The notes beneath the pieces were generated by a model. It was not told where the DNA came from. It made no database searches and saw only the letters and a program-made list of their open reading frames with translations. Source: Thalassomonas viridans (lineage in GTDB: Bacteria; Pseudomonadota; Gammaproteobacteria; Enterobacterales; Alteromonadaceae). From it: a stretch of DNA of 64,000 bases. The position numbers were made by a program, and so were the translations under genes. Location: positions 4,836,001 to 4,900,000 of the forward strand of contig NZ_CP059733.1 of the NCBI RefSeq assembly GCF_000948985.2. The letters are read 5' to 3'. Shown piece by piece: positions 44,754 to 54,740 of this stretch; the first letter of the stretch is position 1; every line of letters begins with the position of its first letter.

Positions 44754-45004
44754 AAAATGCCTTATTCGGGGTTAGTAAAGAATAAGGTTATTAAACTACA
44801 GTTGCCGGAACGAAACAACCGGATAGACACAGCCGCCGCAATCGGGCCTCAGGATATTTGCTATGGACAAGGTGCAGATTTGACTGCTTTTTTACAGCCC
44901 AGACGGTTTACTGTCGGTAAAAGGCAAAGAAGGGGTCGAGGTGGAAAAGCTCATAGGGAAAGCACACACTTGGGCCTTCCCTGTTTACAGGTAATAGCCT
45001 TAGG
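44754..45004. other. Gap between galE and the Stf0 gene
   Basis: No ORF is supported. AGGGAA and TTCCCT around 44966-44991 could form a weak hairpin but no T-tract follows on the minus strand, so galE and the Stf0 gene may or may not share a transcript. Confidence 0.4.
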
Positions 45005-46021
45005 TTACTGGTTGCTAAACCCCTCAGGGTTTTGCGACTGCCAGCGCCAGGTGTCTGAGATCATGGCATGCATGTCCCGTGTTGCCTGCCAGCCAAGCAA
45101 TGCTTTGGCAACACTGGCATCGGCATAAACGGTCGCCAGATCGCCGGCTCTTCTCGGCACTATGGCGTAAGGAATATCCCGGCCGCTGACCGCTTTAAAG
45201 GTATTGACGATTTCCAATACCGAAGTGCCGTTGCCCGTGCCCAGGTTAATCGGCGTGCAACCGCTGATATCCGCCAGCTTCTCCAGCGCTTTAACATGTC
45301 CCAGCGCCAGATCCACCACATGTATATAATCCCTGACCCCGGTGCCGTCGGCGGTATCATAATCATCGCCGAACACCTGCAGTTGCGGCAAACGGCCGAT
45401 GGCCACCTGGGCGACATAAGGCAACAGGTTGTTGGGAATGCCGTTGGGGTTTTCCCCTATCAGGCCGCTCTCATGGGCGCCGATAGGGTTGAAATAACGC
45501 AAGCAGGCAATGGACCACTGGGGATCGCTTTTTGCCAGATCAAAAAGGATATGCTCCACCATCAGCTTGGTCTGGCCATAAGGATTGGTTGCCGAGGTCG
45601 CCATGGTTTCATCCAGCGGTGAAACATTCCCCTCACCGTAAACCGTGGCAGATGAGCTGAATACCAGCTTTTTCACATTATGCCTTGCCATGGTCTCAAA
45701 CAATACCAGCGAGCCGCTGACATTGTTCTGGTAATAGTTCAGCGGGATTTCGTTCGACTCCCCCACGGCCTTCAAGCCGGCAAAATGGATCACCGCCTCG
45801 ATATCATGCTGCTGGAAAACCTGCTCCATGGCCCCGGCATCACAGATATCCGCTTCAATGAAGGTAACCTGCTTACCGGTAATTTGTTTAATACGCTCCA
45901 GCACCAGGGTGGATGAATTCGATAAATTATCGACAATCACGATATCTTTACCGATATTGAGGAGTTCTACCACAGTATGGCTGCCGATATATCCGGTGCC
46001 GCCAGTTATTAACAAACTCAT
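45005..46021 (-). CDS. galE: UDP-glucose 4-epimerase GalE
   Basis: A 338-residue short-chain dehydrogenase that interconverts UDP-glucose and UDP-galactose. NAD motif GGTGYIGS at residues 7-14; catalytic S-x-x-Y-x-x-x-K as SSSATVYG near 123 and YGQTK near 148; GTGVRDYIHV and the C-terminal RRAGDLATVYAD are GalE-specific. Length matches E. coli GalE (338). No Leloir genes (galK, galT) are nearby; the context with galU, ugd and sulfation genes points to polysaccharide precursor supply. Confidence 0.95.
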   Translation of the reverse strand: MSLLITGGTGYIGSHTVVELLNIGKDIVIVDNLSNSSTLVLERIKQITGKQVTFIEADICDAGAMEQVFQQHDIEAVIHFAGLKAVGESNEIPLNYYQNNVSGSLVLFETMARHNVKKLVFSSSATVYGEGNVSPLDETMATSATNPYGQTKLMVEHILFDLAKSDPQWSIACLRYFNPIGAHESGLIGENPNGIPNNLLPYVAQVAIGRLPQLQVFGDDYDTADGTGVRDYIHVVDLALGHVKALEKLADISGCTPINLGTGNGTSVLEIVNTFKAVSGRDIPYAIVPRRAGDLATVYADASVAKALLGWQATRDMHAMISDTWRWQSQNPEGFSNQ

Positions 46022-46120
46022 AGTGATCCTTTTCTTGTCTGTTCTTTGTCGGGAGCTGTTTATTTTTGGCTGTCAAAAATCTTTATGCCCTCCAAAAATA
46101 AACAGTCCCGGAAAGATAGT

Positions 46121-47080
46121 TTAAGTTAGGTAATATTGTGACACTGCCTCGATAAAAGCTTCAAGTTTTTCTTGCGGTAAATGATTAATTCCCGCCGCCG
46201 CCGCACGGCCGCCGCCGGTGGGAAACTGCACACAGATGCTGTCGGCGCCCTGCTTGTTATTCAGCGGCGCCCTGACACTGACGGTATAGCTGAGATCGGC
46301 ATTTAGGGTTAATACCGCATGCGCCTTATCCGGGGAGGCGTTGGCCAGGTCGTTGCCGAAAACCCCGCTAACACGCCGCGCCCAGGGCTGGTCGGCAAGC
46401 AAGACCACCTTAGCGCTGGGGCCGTCAAATAATACCCGGGCTGACTTTGCTTTGGCCATATCCTGCCGGTAGGCGCTTTCCAGGGTGGCAAAAATTGAGT
46501 TGGAATCGGCAATCAGCTCCAGCGGATCCTTGTATTTCACCAGGAGTTTAAACAGCTCCGCCGGATGAAAATGCAAATCATCCAGATCGCGGCCATAGCC
46601 GTTATAGTTAATATAAATACCGAGAGCCTCAAGCTGCTGCCTCTGTTCTTTCGACAAACCGGCCTTTTCCGCCAGGGCAGTGGCTGCGGCTTTCATATTA
46701 TCGCCAAAAGCGGCGGCTATGGCCCAGTTGACATATTGCCCCTGCAGCAGCTCATTCACCAGCAAACTGGTACAGGTATTGGCGTCTGTGTTGATAGTGG
46801 CCTTAAGGTGCTCATCCTCGGGAATATCACCCGGCCTGTGGTGGTCGACATAAAAGACCTCCACCTGGTGCGCCAGCAAGCTGGCCAGGGCATCGCTGTT
46901 TTGCTCCATGGAAATATCCAGTACCGTGACCGAATTCGCCTGTTCGGGACTCACCTGTTTCAGTAAAGCTATGTCCCGCTTCACGCCGGTGATCAGGCGG
47001 GATTCTTTCGGCCGGGCCAGGCGCAGCTGTACCAGGGCGATAATGCCGTCGGCATCGCCGTTAAAGACATCAAAATGCAT
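46121..47080 (-). CDS. DHH family phosphoesterase, candidate pAp/oligonucleotide phosphatase
   Basis: A 319-residue DHH superfamily protein. MHFDVFNGDADGIIAL carries the first metal-binding aspartates, TVLDIS the next, and FYVDHHRPGD (about residues 75-84) the DHH motif; the C-terminal DHHA1-like part ends FPTGGGRAAAAGINHLPQE. The start is ATG 47080 with AAGGAAG upstream; a TTG six codons earlier overlaps cysC. It lies 10 bases after cysC in the sulfate activation cluster. NrnA-type DHH proteins remove the 3' phosphate from pAp, the by-product of PAPS use, so recycling of pAp made by the sulfotransferase is a reasonable but unproven role. The NGDADGI variant is distinct from classical NrnA. 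Confidence 0.8.
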   Translation of the reverse strand: MHFDVFNGDADGIIALVQLRLARPKESRLITGVKRDIALLKQVSPEQANSVTVLDISMEQNSDALASLLAHQVEVFYVDHHRPGDIPEDEHLKATINTDANTCTSLLVNELLQGQYVNWAIAAAFGDNMKAAATALAEKAGLSKEQRQQLEALGIYINYNGYGRDLDDLHFHPAELFKLLVKYKDPLELIADSNSIFATLESAYRQDMAKAKSARVLFDGPSAKVVLLADQPWARRVSGVFGNDLANASPDKAHAVLTLNADLSYTVSVRAPLNNKQGADSICVQFPTGGGRAAAAGINHLPQEKLEAFIEAVSQYYLT

Positions 47081-47090
47081 TTTTTCTTCC

Positions 47091-47690
47091 TTATTCAATA
47101 AAGCCCTGTTCTGCCAGGTAGGTCACTATCTGCTGCGCACATTCAAGCACGGACAACTCGGCGGTTTTAACGTGAATCGCCGGCGCCTCGGGCACATCAT
47201 AGGCGGAATCTATACCGGTAAAGTCCTTGATCTCCCCTGCCCTGGCTTTCTTATAGAGCCCTTTAGGATCCCTTTGCTCGCAAATGCCGATGGGGGTGTC
47301 GATATAAACCTCGATAAACTCCCCCGGCGGTAACTTTGCTGCCGCCATGGCCCGGTCGGCGGCAAAGGGCGAAATAAAGGCGGTAGAGACGATCAGCCCG
47401 GCATCGGTAAAGAGTTTCGCCACCTCGCTGATACGGCGGATATTTTCCACCCTGTCGGCGTCGCTGAATCCCAAATCGCCGTTTAAGCCGTGGCGGACAT
47501 TGTCGCCGTCAAGCAAATAGGTATGGCAGCCCCGCTGAAATAACAGGGCGTCGACGGCATTGGCAATGGTGGACTTGCCCGAGCCGCTTAAGCCGGTGTA
47601 CCAGAGTAAACAGGGTTTTTGCTGCTTTAGCTCTGCGCGCTGGGTTTTATTGATATGTTGGTCATGCCACACGGTATTTTCTGTTTTCAT
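47091..47690 (-). CDS. cysC: Adenylylsulfate kinase CysC
   Basis: A 199-residue APS kinase producing PAPS, the sulfate donor. P-loop GLSGSGKST at residues 33-41; LLDGDNVRHGLNGDLGFSDADRVENIRRISEVAKLF is the family signature; STAFISPFAADRAMA and VYIDTPIGICEQRDPKGLYKKARAGEI complete the active site. It follows the SLC13 transporter and precedes the DHH gene with a 10-base gap, so it is within one transcript. Length matches E. coli CysC (201). Confidence 0.95.
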   Translation of the reverse strand: MKTENTVWHDQHINKTQRAELKQQKPCLLWYTGLSGSGKSTIANAVDALLFQRGCHTYLLDGDNVRHGLNGDLGFSDADRVENIRRISEVAKLFTDAGLIVSTAFISPFAADRAMAAAKLPPGEFIEVYIDTPIGICEQRDPKGLYKKARAGEIKDFTGIDSAYDVPEAPAIHVKTAELSVLECAQQIVTYLAEQGFIE

Positions 47691-47732
47691 AAAAACCTGT
47701 TATTCAAAATTGACATTAGCTTGTCTTAAACA

Positions 47733-49460
47733 CTAAAAAGGATATACCAGCGGGATCATCAATAACACAATCGCGCTATACGCCAGGGATACCGGGATGC
47801 CGAACTTCACCACATCCGAGAGGCGGTAATTGCCGGCGCTATAAACCATCACATTGGTCTGGTAGCCGTAGGGACTGATAAAGCTGCCGCTGGCGGCAAA
47901 AGCCACCGCCATCACAAAAGGCAGCGGGCTGGCGTCCAGTCCCAGCGCCATATTGTAGGCGACGGGAAACATTAAGGCTGCGGCGGCATTATTGGTCACC
48001 GTTTCCGTGATCACTAAGGTCAAAACAAAAACGGCGATAAAGGCGATATAAATGCTTGAACCCAGCAGCAGCTGCTCAAAACCGCCGGCAAGCAGCATGG
48101 AGACCCCGCTGTTCTCCAGCGCCGTTGCCAGGGTCAGGGCGCTGAGGACAATCAGCCAGATTTCCAGCGGGAAACGGCGTTTGATTTCATTGATGGTCAG
48201 GCAGCCGGTAAAAATCAGCAGCGCCAGGTAAAAAATCAGGCATTTCAGCAAAGAAACACTGGTCAGGACCGAAACGGCAATGGCGCCGAGAAAGCCGAAC
48301 ACCGCCAGTTTATCGCGCCAGCCGTGTAGCATGTCGTCCGGCGTATGCCCCGAGATGATAAAAAAGTTTTTCGACAGGTTGCTGCGGGCGCTGAAATCGT
48401 TACCCACCGCCAGCACCAGGAAATCACCCGGCTGGATCACTATCTCCCCCAGCTTGCCGGACAGGGCGCCCCCTTCACGGCGGATCGCCACCACGGCCGC
48501 ATCGAAACGGGCGCGGAAACCGGCGGTTTTCAAACTTTTCCCCACGATAGCCGCATCCGGCTTGATCAGCACTTCGGTGAGGTTATCCCTGAGCAGGCCG
48601 TCCTGCTGGGCAAACAGGGTTAAACCGTCAAACTGCTGCAGGGTCAGTACCTTGGAAATATCGCCGCTGAAGATCAGCTTATCGCCTCCCTGGAGCACTT
48701 CTTCCGGCGTTACCGGCGAGATCAGCCGGCCGCAGCGGATCACTTCCACCAGGAACAGGGAGTCTAAGTGACGCAGGCCGTTTTCTTCCACGGATTTGCC
48801 CACCAGGAGCGAGTCCATGGCCACTTCCGCTTCCACCATATAATTTTGCCCCTGCAAACTGGAGACGTCCATTTCCGGTAACTTTCTCAAGCGGATAAAG
48901 ATCACCCCCAGGCAGACCAGCAAAGCGGCCCCCCCTATCAGGGTAAAATCAAAAAAGCCCAGCTCCGGCTGGTTTTGCTCGATCAGCATACTGTTGACGA
49001 TAAGGTTGGTAGAGGTGCCCACCAGGGTCAAGGTGCCCCCTAAAATGGCGGCATAGGATAAGGGCAACAGGAGTTTTCCCGGGTTGATCACCTTGTTGTT
49101 CTTGATGGTGCTGATCAGGCTGGCCACCACGGCGGTATTGCTCATTAACGCCGAGGCAAAAGCACTGAAAAACAAGGTGCGCACCACAGACTTGATTTTA
49201 GAGCCGTTAAAAATAAGCACGGCCAGGCGGCGCAAGACACTGGTACGCTCAAAGGTAAAGGAGCACAGCACCAGCAGGATCAAGGTCACCAGTCCCGGGT
49301 TAACGGCATTATGAAAGATATCTTCGGTAGACACAAAAGACGTGGCAAGGCACATCAGGGTAGCACAGGCAAAGACACGCTCGGGTTTTTGCTGAAACCT
49401 AATCAGCCCGAACAGGGTGGCCAGGAAAATAATCACCATCAGCCATTGGGGCGCTGTCAT
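47733..49460 (-). CDS. SLC13/DASS family transporter with RCK_C domains, probable sulfate importer
   Basis: A 575-residue transporter. N-terminal helices (about 1-190) contain SNTAVVASLI and GTSTNLIVNSML, the SNT-like motifs of the DASS family; two RCK_C (TrkA-C) domains fill the central loop (about 205-285 and 295-375); more helices follow (about 395-575), with ETVTNNAAAALMFPVAY as the second SNT repeat. Such SAC1/SLT-type proteins are frequent in sulfate assimilation operons and here lie between cysN and cysC, which supports sulfate as substrate. Anions such as thiosulfate remain possible. Confidence 0.88.
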   Translation of the reverse strand: MTAPQWLMVIIFLATLFGLIRFQQKPERVFACATLMCLATSFVSTEDIFHNAVNPGLVTLILLVLCSFTFERTSVLRRLAVLIFNGSKIKSVVRTLFFSAFASALMSNTAVVASLISTIKNNKVINPGKLLLPLSYAAILGGTLTLVGTSTNLIVNSMLIEQNQPELGFFDFTLIGGAALLVCLGVIFIRLRKLPEMDVSSLQGQNYMVEAEVAMDSLLVGKSVEENGLRHLDSLFLVEVIRCGRLISPVTPEEVLQGGDKLIFSGDISKVLTLQQFDGLTLFAQQDGLLRDNLTEVLIKPDAAIVGKSLKTAGFRARFDAAVVAIRREGGALSGKLGEIVIQPGDFLVLAVGNDFSARSNLSKNFFIISGHTPDDMLHGWRDKLAVFGFLGAIAVSVLTSVSLLKCLIFYLALLIFTGCLTINEIKRRFPLEIWLIVLSALTLATALENSGVSMLLAGGFEQLLLGSSIYIAFIAVFVLTLVITETVTNNAAAALMFPVAYNMALGLDASPLPFVMAVAFAASGSFISPYGYQTNVMVYSAGNYRLSDVVKFGIPVSLAYSAIVLLMIPLVYPF

Positions 49461-49527
49461 TAAAGCTTCCTTTTATCCGGCCAAAAGACTTGCCCCTGCC
49501 GCCAATCGGCGGCAGGGATGGATGAAG

Positions 49528-50940
49528 CTAGTCGGCTAGCTTAGAGATGTCACGCGCCCCCCAGTGAGGGAAGTGCTTGCGGACCAGGGCATTAAATTCC
49601 AGCTCAAACTCGGAATACTCATGCTGCGGTTTCGCTTCCACCGCCTGGTTGATCATGCCCGCCCCCACTGTGATATTGGTCAGGCGATCGATCACGATAA
49701 AAGCGCCGGTAGACCTGTTTTTGCTGTAGGCATCAAAATGCAAAGCTTCTGTGGTTTGCATCACACAACTGCCGATTTCGTTCAGGCCAAGCTGCCCCGC
49801 CTCGCCTTTGGCCATGGTATTGACATCCACCTTGTGTTCAATTTTGGCGGCAACCCCGGTAGTCATCTTGCTGCCGTGCTTGATGTAGTATTCACGTCCC
49901 ACCGCCAGGGCATCTTCATGCATCCACACCAAAGTGGCGTTAAAGGCTTTGGAGCTTTGCGGCTCATTGTCGGGTTTCACCAGCATTTCACCCCGGCTGA
50001 TATCGATTTCATCGTTCAGGGTCAAGGTGACGACATTGGGCACTTCACTCGACTCCAGCTCCCCTTCAAAGGTCACGATAGACTTGACTGTGCTCGTTTT
50101 ACCCGACGGCAGCGCCAGGACTTCATCGCCGACGCTGATCTTACCCGAGCCGATAGTACCGGCATAGCCGCGAAAGTCCAGGTTGGGACGGTTGACGTAC
50201 TGCACCTGGAAACGGAAATCTTCGCTGTTTTCATCACCGGCAATCTCTATCGTTTCCAGCAATTCCATCAGGGTTTCTCCCCGGTACCAGGGGGTGTTTT
50301 CGCTACGGTTCACCACATTATCGCCGGCCAGTGCGGAAATAGGCGCAAAGCGGATATCCGGGATATCGAGATCTTTGGCAAAAGCCTGGTAGTCTTTCTG
50401 GATATTCTCAAAGGTCGCCTGGTCAAAGTTCACCAGATCCATTTTATTGACCGCGACCACCACATGCTTGATGCCCAGCAGGGAGCAGATAAAGGAGTGG
50501 CGGCGGGTCTGCACCTGTACGCCGTACCTGGCATCGATCAGGATAATCGCCATATCGCAGTTTGACGCCCCTGTGGCCATATTACGGGTATATTGTTCAT
50601 GGCCCGGGGTATCGGCAATGATAAATTTACGCTTTTCGGTAGAAAAATAGCGGTAGGCGACATCTATAGTAATGCCCTGTTCCCGCTCCGACTGCAGGCC
50701 ATCCACCAGCAGCGCCAGATCTATGGCTTCGCCTGTGGTGCCGGATTTCTTGCTGTCGTTTTCTATGGCGGCCAGCTGATCCTCAAAAATCATTTTCGAG
50801 TCATGCAATAAGCGGCCGATCAGGGTGCTTTTACCGTCATCGACGCTGCCGCACGTTAAAAAACGTACTAACTCTTTGTTTTCATGTTGCTTTAAATAAG
50901 CCTGAATATCTTGTTCAATTAAGTCTGACTGGTGACTCAT
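49528..50940 (-). CDS. cysN: Sulfate adenylyltransferase large subunit CysN
   Basis: A 470-residue GTPase that powers formation of adenylylsulfate together with CysD. G1 [16 protein letters not shown] at about 30-45, switch region [16 protein letters not shown]3 DTPGHEQ near 110, G4 NKMD near 165, then the two EF-Tu-like beta barrels. Slightly shorter than E. coli CysN (475) and without a CysC fusion, in agreement with the separate cysC gene. It follows cysD with a 122-base gap. Confidence 0.95.
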   Translation of the reverse strand: MSHQSDLIEQDIQAYLKQHENKELVRFLTCGSVDDGKSTLIGRLLHDSKMIFEDQLAAIENDSKKSGTTGEAIDLALLVDGLQSEREQGITIDVAYRYFSTEKRKFIIADTPGHEQYTRNMATGASNCDMAIILIDARYGVQVQTRRHSFICSLLGIKHVVVAVNKMDLVNFDQATFENIQKDYQAFAKDLDIPDIRFAPISALAGDNVVNRSENTPWYRGETLMELLETIEIAGDENSEDFRFQVQYVNRPNLDFRGYAGTIGSGKISVGDEVLALPSGKTSTVKSIVTFEGELESSEVPNVVTLTLNDEIDISRGEMLVKPDNEPQSSKAFNATLVWMHEDALAVGREYYIKHGSKMTTGVAAKIEHKVDVNTMAKGEAGQLGLNEIGSCVMQTTEALHFDAYSKNRSTGAFIVIDRLTNITVGAGMINQAVEAKPQHEYSEFELEFNALVRKHFPHWGARDISKLAD

Positions 50941-51062
50941 TTGGGTATCCTTTGGAAATCTCTCGGGTGATCCGGCCTTATGCCTGACGGCTTATGCGCC
51001 GGATCTCATCTTGTGCTGCCCGCCTCCCGGACCGGCAATAACGCGTAAAATTCGGTTGCTGG

Positions 51063-51962
51063 CTAGAAGTAACCTTCCATCTTTTTCTTTTCCATGGAGC
51101 CGGCCGAGTCGTGATCTATCACTCGCCCCTGGCGCTCCGATGTTTTGGTCAGCAACATTTCCTGGATAATCTCCGGCAGGGTCGCCGCCTCGGACTCCAC
51201 CGCCCCCGTCAGCGGGTAGCAGCCTAAGGTACGAAAACGCACTTTTTTCATTTGCACTTGTTCGCCCTCTTCAATCGGCATACGGTCATCGTCCACCATG
51301 ATCAGGGTACCGTCCCGCTCCACCACAGGACGTTCCTGCGACAGGTACAAAGGTACGATTTCAATGTTTTCAAGATAGATATACTGCCAGATATCCAGTT
51401 CGGTCCAGTTGGACAGCGGAAACACCCGGATGCTTTCCCCTTTGTTGACCTTGCCGTTATAGATATTCCACAACTCGGGACGCTGGCTTTTCGGATCCCA
51501 CCTGTGGTTATTGTCACGGAAAGAATAAACCCGCTCTTTTGCCCGGGATTTTTCCTCGTCGCGGCGGGCGCCGCCGAAGGCGGCGTCGAAACCGTATTGA
51601 TCCAGCGCCTGCTTTAACCCCTGGGTCTTCATGATATCCGTGTGTTTGGCACTGCCGTGCTTAAACGGGCTGATGCCCATCGCCATGCCTTCGGGGTTTT
51701 TATGAACCAGTAACTCAAAACCGTACTTTTGCGCCATCCGATCGCGAAAAGCGATCATTTCCTTAAATTTCCAGTTGGTGTCAACATGCAGCAAAGGGAA
51801 AGGTATTTTTCCCGGAGCAAAGGCTTTACGGGCAAGGTGGAGCAATACTGCCGAGTCTTTACCGACAGAATATAACATTACAGGATTATCAAACTCTGCG
51901 GCGACTTCGCGTATGATATGAATAGATTCGGCTTCGAGTTTCTTTAAATGGGTCAGGTTCAT
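51063..51962 (-). CDS. cysD: Sulfate adenylyltransferase small subunit CysD
   Basis: A 299-residue PP-loop ATP pyrophosphatase that forms APS from sulfate and [16 protein letters not shown] near residue 37 is the PP motif; [37 protein letters not shown] and the C-terminal [21 protein letters not shown] are family hallmarks. ATG 51962 gives the N-terminus [20 protein letters not shown], as in E. coli; an upstream TTG would add six residues. It opens the sulfate part of the cluster; the AT-rich 152 bases upstream (to the pgi stop) probably hold a promoter. Confidence 0.95.
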   Translation of the reverse strand: MNLTHLKKLEAESIHIIREVAAEFDNPVMLYSVGKDSAVLLHLARKAFAPGKIPFPLLHVDTNWKFKEMIAFRDRMAQKYGFELLVHKNPEGMAMGISPFKHGSAKHTDIMKTQGLKQALDQYGFDAAFGGARRDEEKSRAKERVYSFRDNNHRWDPKSQRPELWNIYNGKVNKGESIRVFPLSNWTELDIWQYIYLENIEIVPLYLSQERPVVERDGTLIMVDDDRMPIEEGEQVQMKKVRFRTLGCYPLTGAVESEAATLPEIIQEMLLTKTSERQGRVIDHDSAGSMEKKKMEGYF

Positions 51963-52114
51963 TAACAATAGCACTGGCAATAATTAAAACTAATGCCGTT
52001 ATATTGGCATAGAGTCGAGATGGTATCCATATGGGAATATACTTTTATATAACTAATTTGAATAATAAGCTAAGCTTGCCCTCTAATAACTTATAAACAG
52101 CCTTATTCCCCTGG

Positions 52115-53722
52115 TTACCCCGGCTTGGCTGCCCTGATAAAACGCCCTATCAACATCTGGCTGGACGAAGACAGGTGTTCGCTTTCGCCGCCTGTCATCA
52201 CGGACAGGACATCTCCCCCCAGGACTTTCCCCAGTTCAACCCCCCATTGATCGAAGGAGTTTAATTGCCACATGACCCCCTGGACAAATATCTTATGTTC
52301 GTATAACGCCAGCAGCGCTCCCAGCGATTCGGGGGTTAAGGCGTCAAGCAGCAGGGTATTGCTCGGGGTATTGCCTTTCATGGTCTTATGGCTGGCAAGC
52401 CGCTTGATTTCCTGTCCCCTGGCCCCGGCGGCCTTGAGCTCGGCCCGGGCCTGCGCCAGGGATTTCCCCTGCATCAGGGCTTCGCTTTGCGCAAAACAGT
52501 TGGCCACCAGCACCTGGTGGTGTCTGTGGTACCGGCTGGTCCCTTTAAGGGAGACGATAAAGTCACAGGGAATAATATCCCGGCTCTGGTGCATCAGCTG
52601 CATAAAGGCATGCTGGCTGTTGGTGCCTTCCTGGCCAAAAACCACGGGGGCCGTTTTCCAGGCAAGTTCGGCGCCGCTAAGGGATACCGACTTGCCGTTG
52701 CTTTCCATATCCGTTTGCTGCAAATAACCGGGCAAGGCCCTTAAGGCATGATCGTAAGGTAAAATGGCCAGGCTGGAATAATCGAGGAAGTTACGGTTCC
52801 ATATCCCCAGCAAAGCCAGCAGCACAGGCATATTTTCAGCCAAGGGCGCCTGGCGAAAATGTTCATCCATGACAAAAGCGCCGGCTTTTAACCGGGAAAA
52901 ATTGTCCATACCGATCGCCAGGGCCAGCGGCAGGCCAACGGCAGACCATAATGAAAAACGTCCGCCAACCCAGTCCCACATCGGCAGGATATGATCCGAA
53001 CCTATGCCAAATTCCACCGCTTTCTCCCGGTTGGTACTGACCGCAAACCACCGGCGGGAGATAATGCCGGGATCCCCGCTGGCATTGAGCATCCAGGTTT
53101 TTACCGCTCCGGCATTGATCAGGGTCTCCTGGGTGGTAAAAGTTTTGGATATCACCACCACGGCGGTATTTTCAGGGGGGAGTTTCGCCAGTTTTTCAGC
53201 CAGGGCGCCGCCATCGACATTGGCCAGCACCTCAACCAGCAATCCCGTCTGATGATAGGGCTGCAGCGCCGTCAGCGCCGTTTTAATGCCGTAATAAGAG
53301 CCGCCTATGCCTATGGCCAGCACATGGGTTACTTTTTCATTGCTAGCGGCAAGCTTATTCACTATTTCTGCCATTTGCCGCTCCGCCGAAGCCAGGGCAA
53401 GGGCCTCCTCCCCTAACACCGCTTGCTTTACCTCTGCCGGCGCCCTCAGCACGGTATGGAGCACGGCACGTTCTTCCGTGACATTGATTGCTTCGCCGTC
53501 AAACATCGCCGGGATCTTATGGTTAAGCCCCTGGCTTTCTGCCCACTGGAGCAGCCCGCCAAGCTCGTCCCGGGTGATATTTTGCTTGGAGTAATCGAGA
53601 AATAAGCCGGCAGCACTCAGGGAAAACTGTCCGGCCCGGGTGCTGTCATCAAACAAATCACAGATTTGACGTTGTTTTGCTTTTTCAGCGAGGGAGCTAA
53701 GGGTTGTTATATCCTTATTCAC
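52115..53722 (-). CDS. pgi: Glucose-6-phosphate isomerase Pgi
   Basis: A 535-residue isomerase linking fructose-6-phosphate and glucose-6-phosphate. Signatures VLAIGIGGSYYGIKTAL, VISKTFTTQET, WDWVGGRFSLWSAVGLPLAL, the catalytic glutamate in VFGQEGTNSQHAFMQLMHQ and the lysine in FDQWGVELGK are present. GTG 53722 is preferred as start: an upstream ATG (53788) would put a perfect 12-bp hairpin with a T-tract (53746-53778) inside the coding region, and alignment to E. coli Pgi supports MNKDITTLSSLAEKAKQ as the true N-terminus. It sits after galU in the sugar nucleotide part of the cluster. Confidence 0.93.
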   Translation of the reverse strand: MNKDITTLSSLAEKAKQRQICDLFDDSTRAGQFSLSAAGLFLDYSKQNITRDELGGLLQWAESQGLNHKIPAMFDGEAINVTEERAVLHTVLRAPAEVKQAVLGEEALALASAERQMAEIVNKLAASNEKVTHVLAIGIGGSYYGIKTALTALQPYHQTGLLVEVLANVDGGALAEKLAKLPPENTAVVVISKTFTTQETLINAGAVKTWMLNASGDPGIISRRWFAVSTNREKAVEFGIGSDHILPMWDWVGGRFSLWSAVGLPLALAIGMDNFSRLKAGAFVMDEHFRQAPLAENMPVLLALLGIWNRNFLDYSSLAILPYDHALRALPGYLQQTDMESNGKSVSLSGAELAWKTAPVVFGQEGTNSQHAFMQLMHQSRDIIPCDFIVSLKGTSRYHRHHQVLVANCFAQSEALMQGKSLAQARAELKAAGARGQEIKRLASHKTMKGNTPSNTLLLDALTPESLGALLALYEHKIFVQGVMWQLNSFDQWGVELGKVLGGDVLSVMTGGESEHLSSSSQMLIGRFIRAAKPG

Positions 53723-53745
53723 AATCGGCAGACCTTTAGGTAACA

Positions 53746-53778
53746 ATAAAAAATATTCCATGCCGGGGCATGGAATAT
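53746..53778 (-). terminator. Terminator/attenuator between galU and pgi
   Basis: ATATTCCATGCC (53753-53764) and GGCATGGAATAT (53767-53778) form a perfect 12-bp stem with a 2-base gap; on the minus strand the stem is followed by TTTTTTATT. It ends or attenuates the ugd-galU transcript. Confidence 0.85.
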
Positions 53779-53806
53779 CGGATAACATAAGCGGGAAAGG
53801 TATTGC

Positions 53807-54703
53807 TTACAGCTTAAGCTTTTTCAGGAAATCTTTAAAACCGTGCGCCAGCTCGGGATGACGCAGCGCATATTCGACATTGGCCAGCATATAACCGAGC
53901 TTGGAACCGCAATCATGAGATTTTCCCGTCATATGGAAAGCCTCGACCACCTCGACATTCATCAGGCTGGCGATGGCATCCGTCAACTGAATTTCATCGC
54001 CGGCCCCCGGCAGGGTCAATGCCAGCAAGTCCCAGATCTGCGCCGATAACACATAACGGCCCACCACCGCCAGGTTGGAAGGCGCATCTTCAACGGCGGG
54101 TTTTTCCACTATGGCCGTCATGATTTTTGACTCGCCCGGGGCTAACTCATGCCCTTCACAATCTGCCACCCCGTAATTGCTCACCAGCTCTTTAGGCACA
54201 GGTTCTACCATGATCTGGCTGAAACCCGACTCGTTATAGCGGGACAACATGGCGGTTAAATTCTCGGTTTTTAAATTGGCGCTGGCATCATCGAGGATCA
54301 CATCCGGCAGCACCACCACAAAAGGTTCGTTGCCCACTAAAGGACGCGCTTTTAACACCGCATGCCCCAGCCCTTTGGCTTCTCCCTGGCGGACATGCAT
54401 AATAGTGACGTCCCTGGGGCAAATGGCCTGGATTTCATCCAGCAGCTGGCGCTTCACCCGGTTTTCCAGGGTGGTCTCCAACTCGAACGATTTGTCAAAA
54501 TGGTTTTCAATGGCATTTTTTGACGAATGGGTGACCAGGACAATTTCTTTAATGCCGGCATCGACACATTCATTGACTATATACTGGATCAAGGGTTTAT
54601 CGACGATGGGCAACATCTCTTTCGGGATGGCCTTAGTCGCCGGCAACATACGCGTACCTAACCCGGCAACCGGGATAACCGCTTTAGTGATTTTTTCAGA
54701 CAT
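53807..54703 (-). CDS. galU: UTP-glucose-1-phosphate uridylyltransferase GalU
   Basis: A 298-residue nucleotidyltransferase making UDP-glucose. [36 protein letters not shown] (residues 9-44) holds the nucleotide-binding loop and lysines; [11 protein letters not shown] carries the metal-binding aspartate; [12 protein letters not shown] and [20 protein letters not shown] are GalU-specific. Length as in E. coli (302). It lies 37 bases after ugd and supplies its substrate. The two form a tight pair. Confidence 0.95.
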   Translation of the reverse strand: MSEKITKAVIPVAGLGTRMLPATKAIPKEMLPIVDKPLIQYIVNECVDAGIKEIVLVTHSSKNAIENHFDKSFELETTLENRVKRQLLDEIQAICPRDVTIMHVRQGEAKGLGHAVLKARPLVGNEPFVVVLPDVILDDASANLKTENLTAMLSRYNESGFSQIMVEPVPKELVSNYGVADCEGHELAPGESKIMTAIVEKPAVEDAPSNLAVVGRYVLSAQIWDLLALTLPGAGDEIQLTDAIASLMNVEVVEAFHMTGKSHDCGSKLGYMLANVEYALRHPELAHGFKDFLKKLKL

Positions 54704-54740
54704 CTACGTCCCTTAAAAAGTAAAATATTATTCTTGGTTA

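Noticed and set aside
49564..50565. 333-codon plus-strand ORF
   Set aside because: Antisense shadow of cysN.
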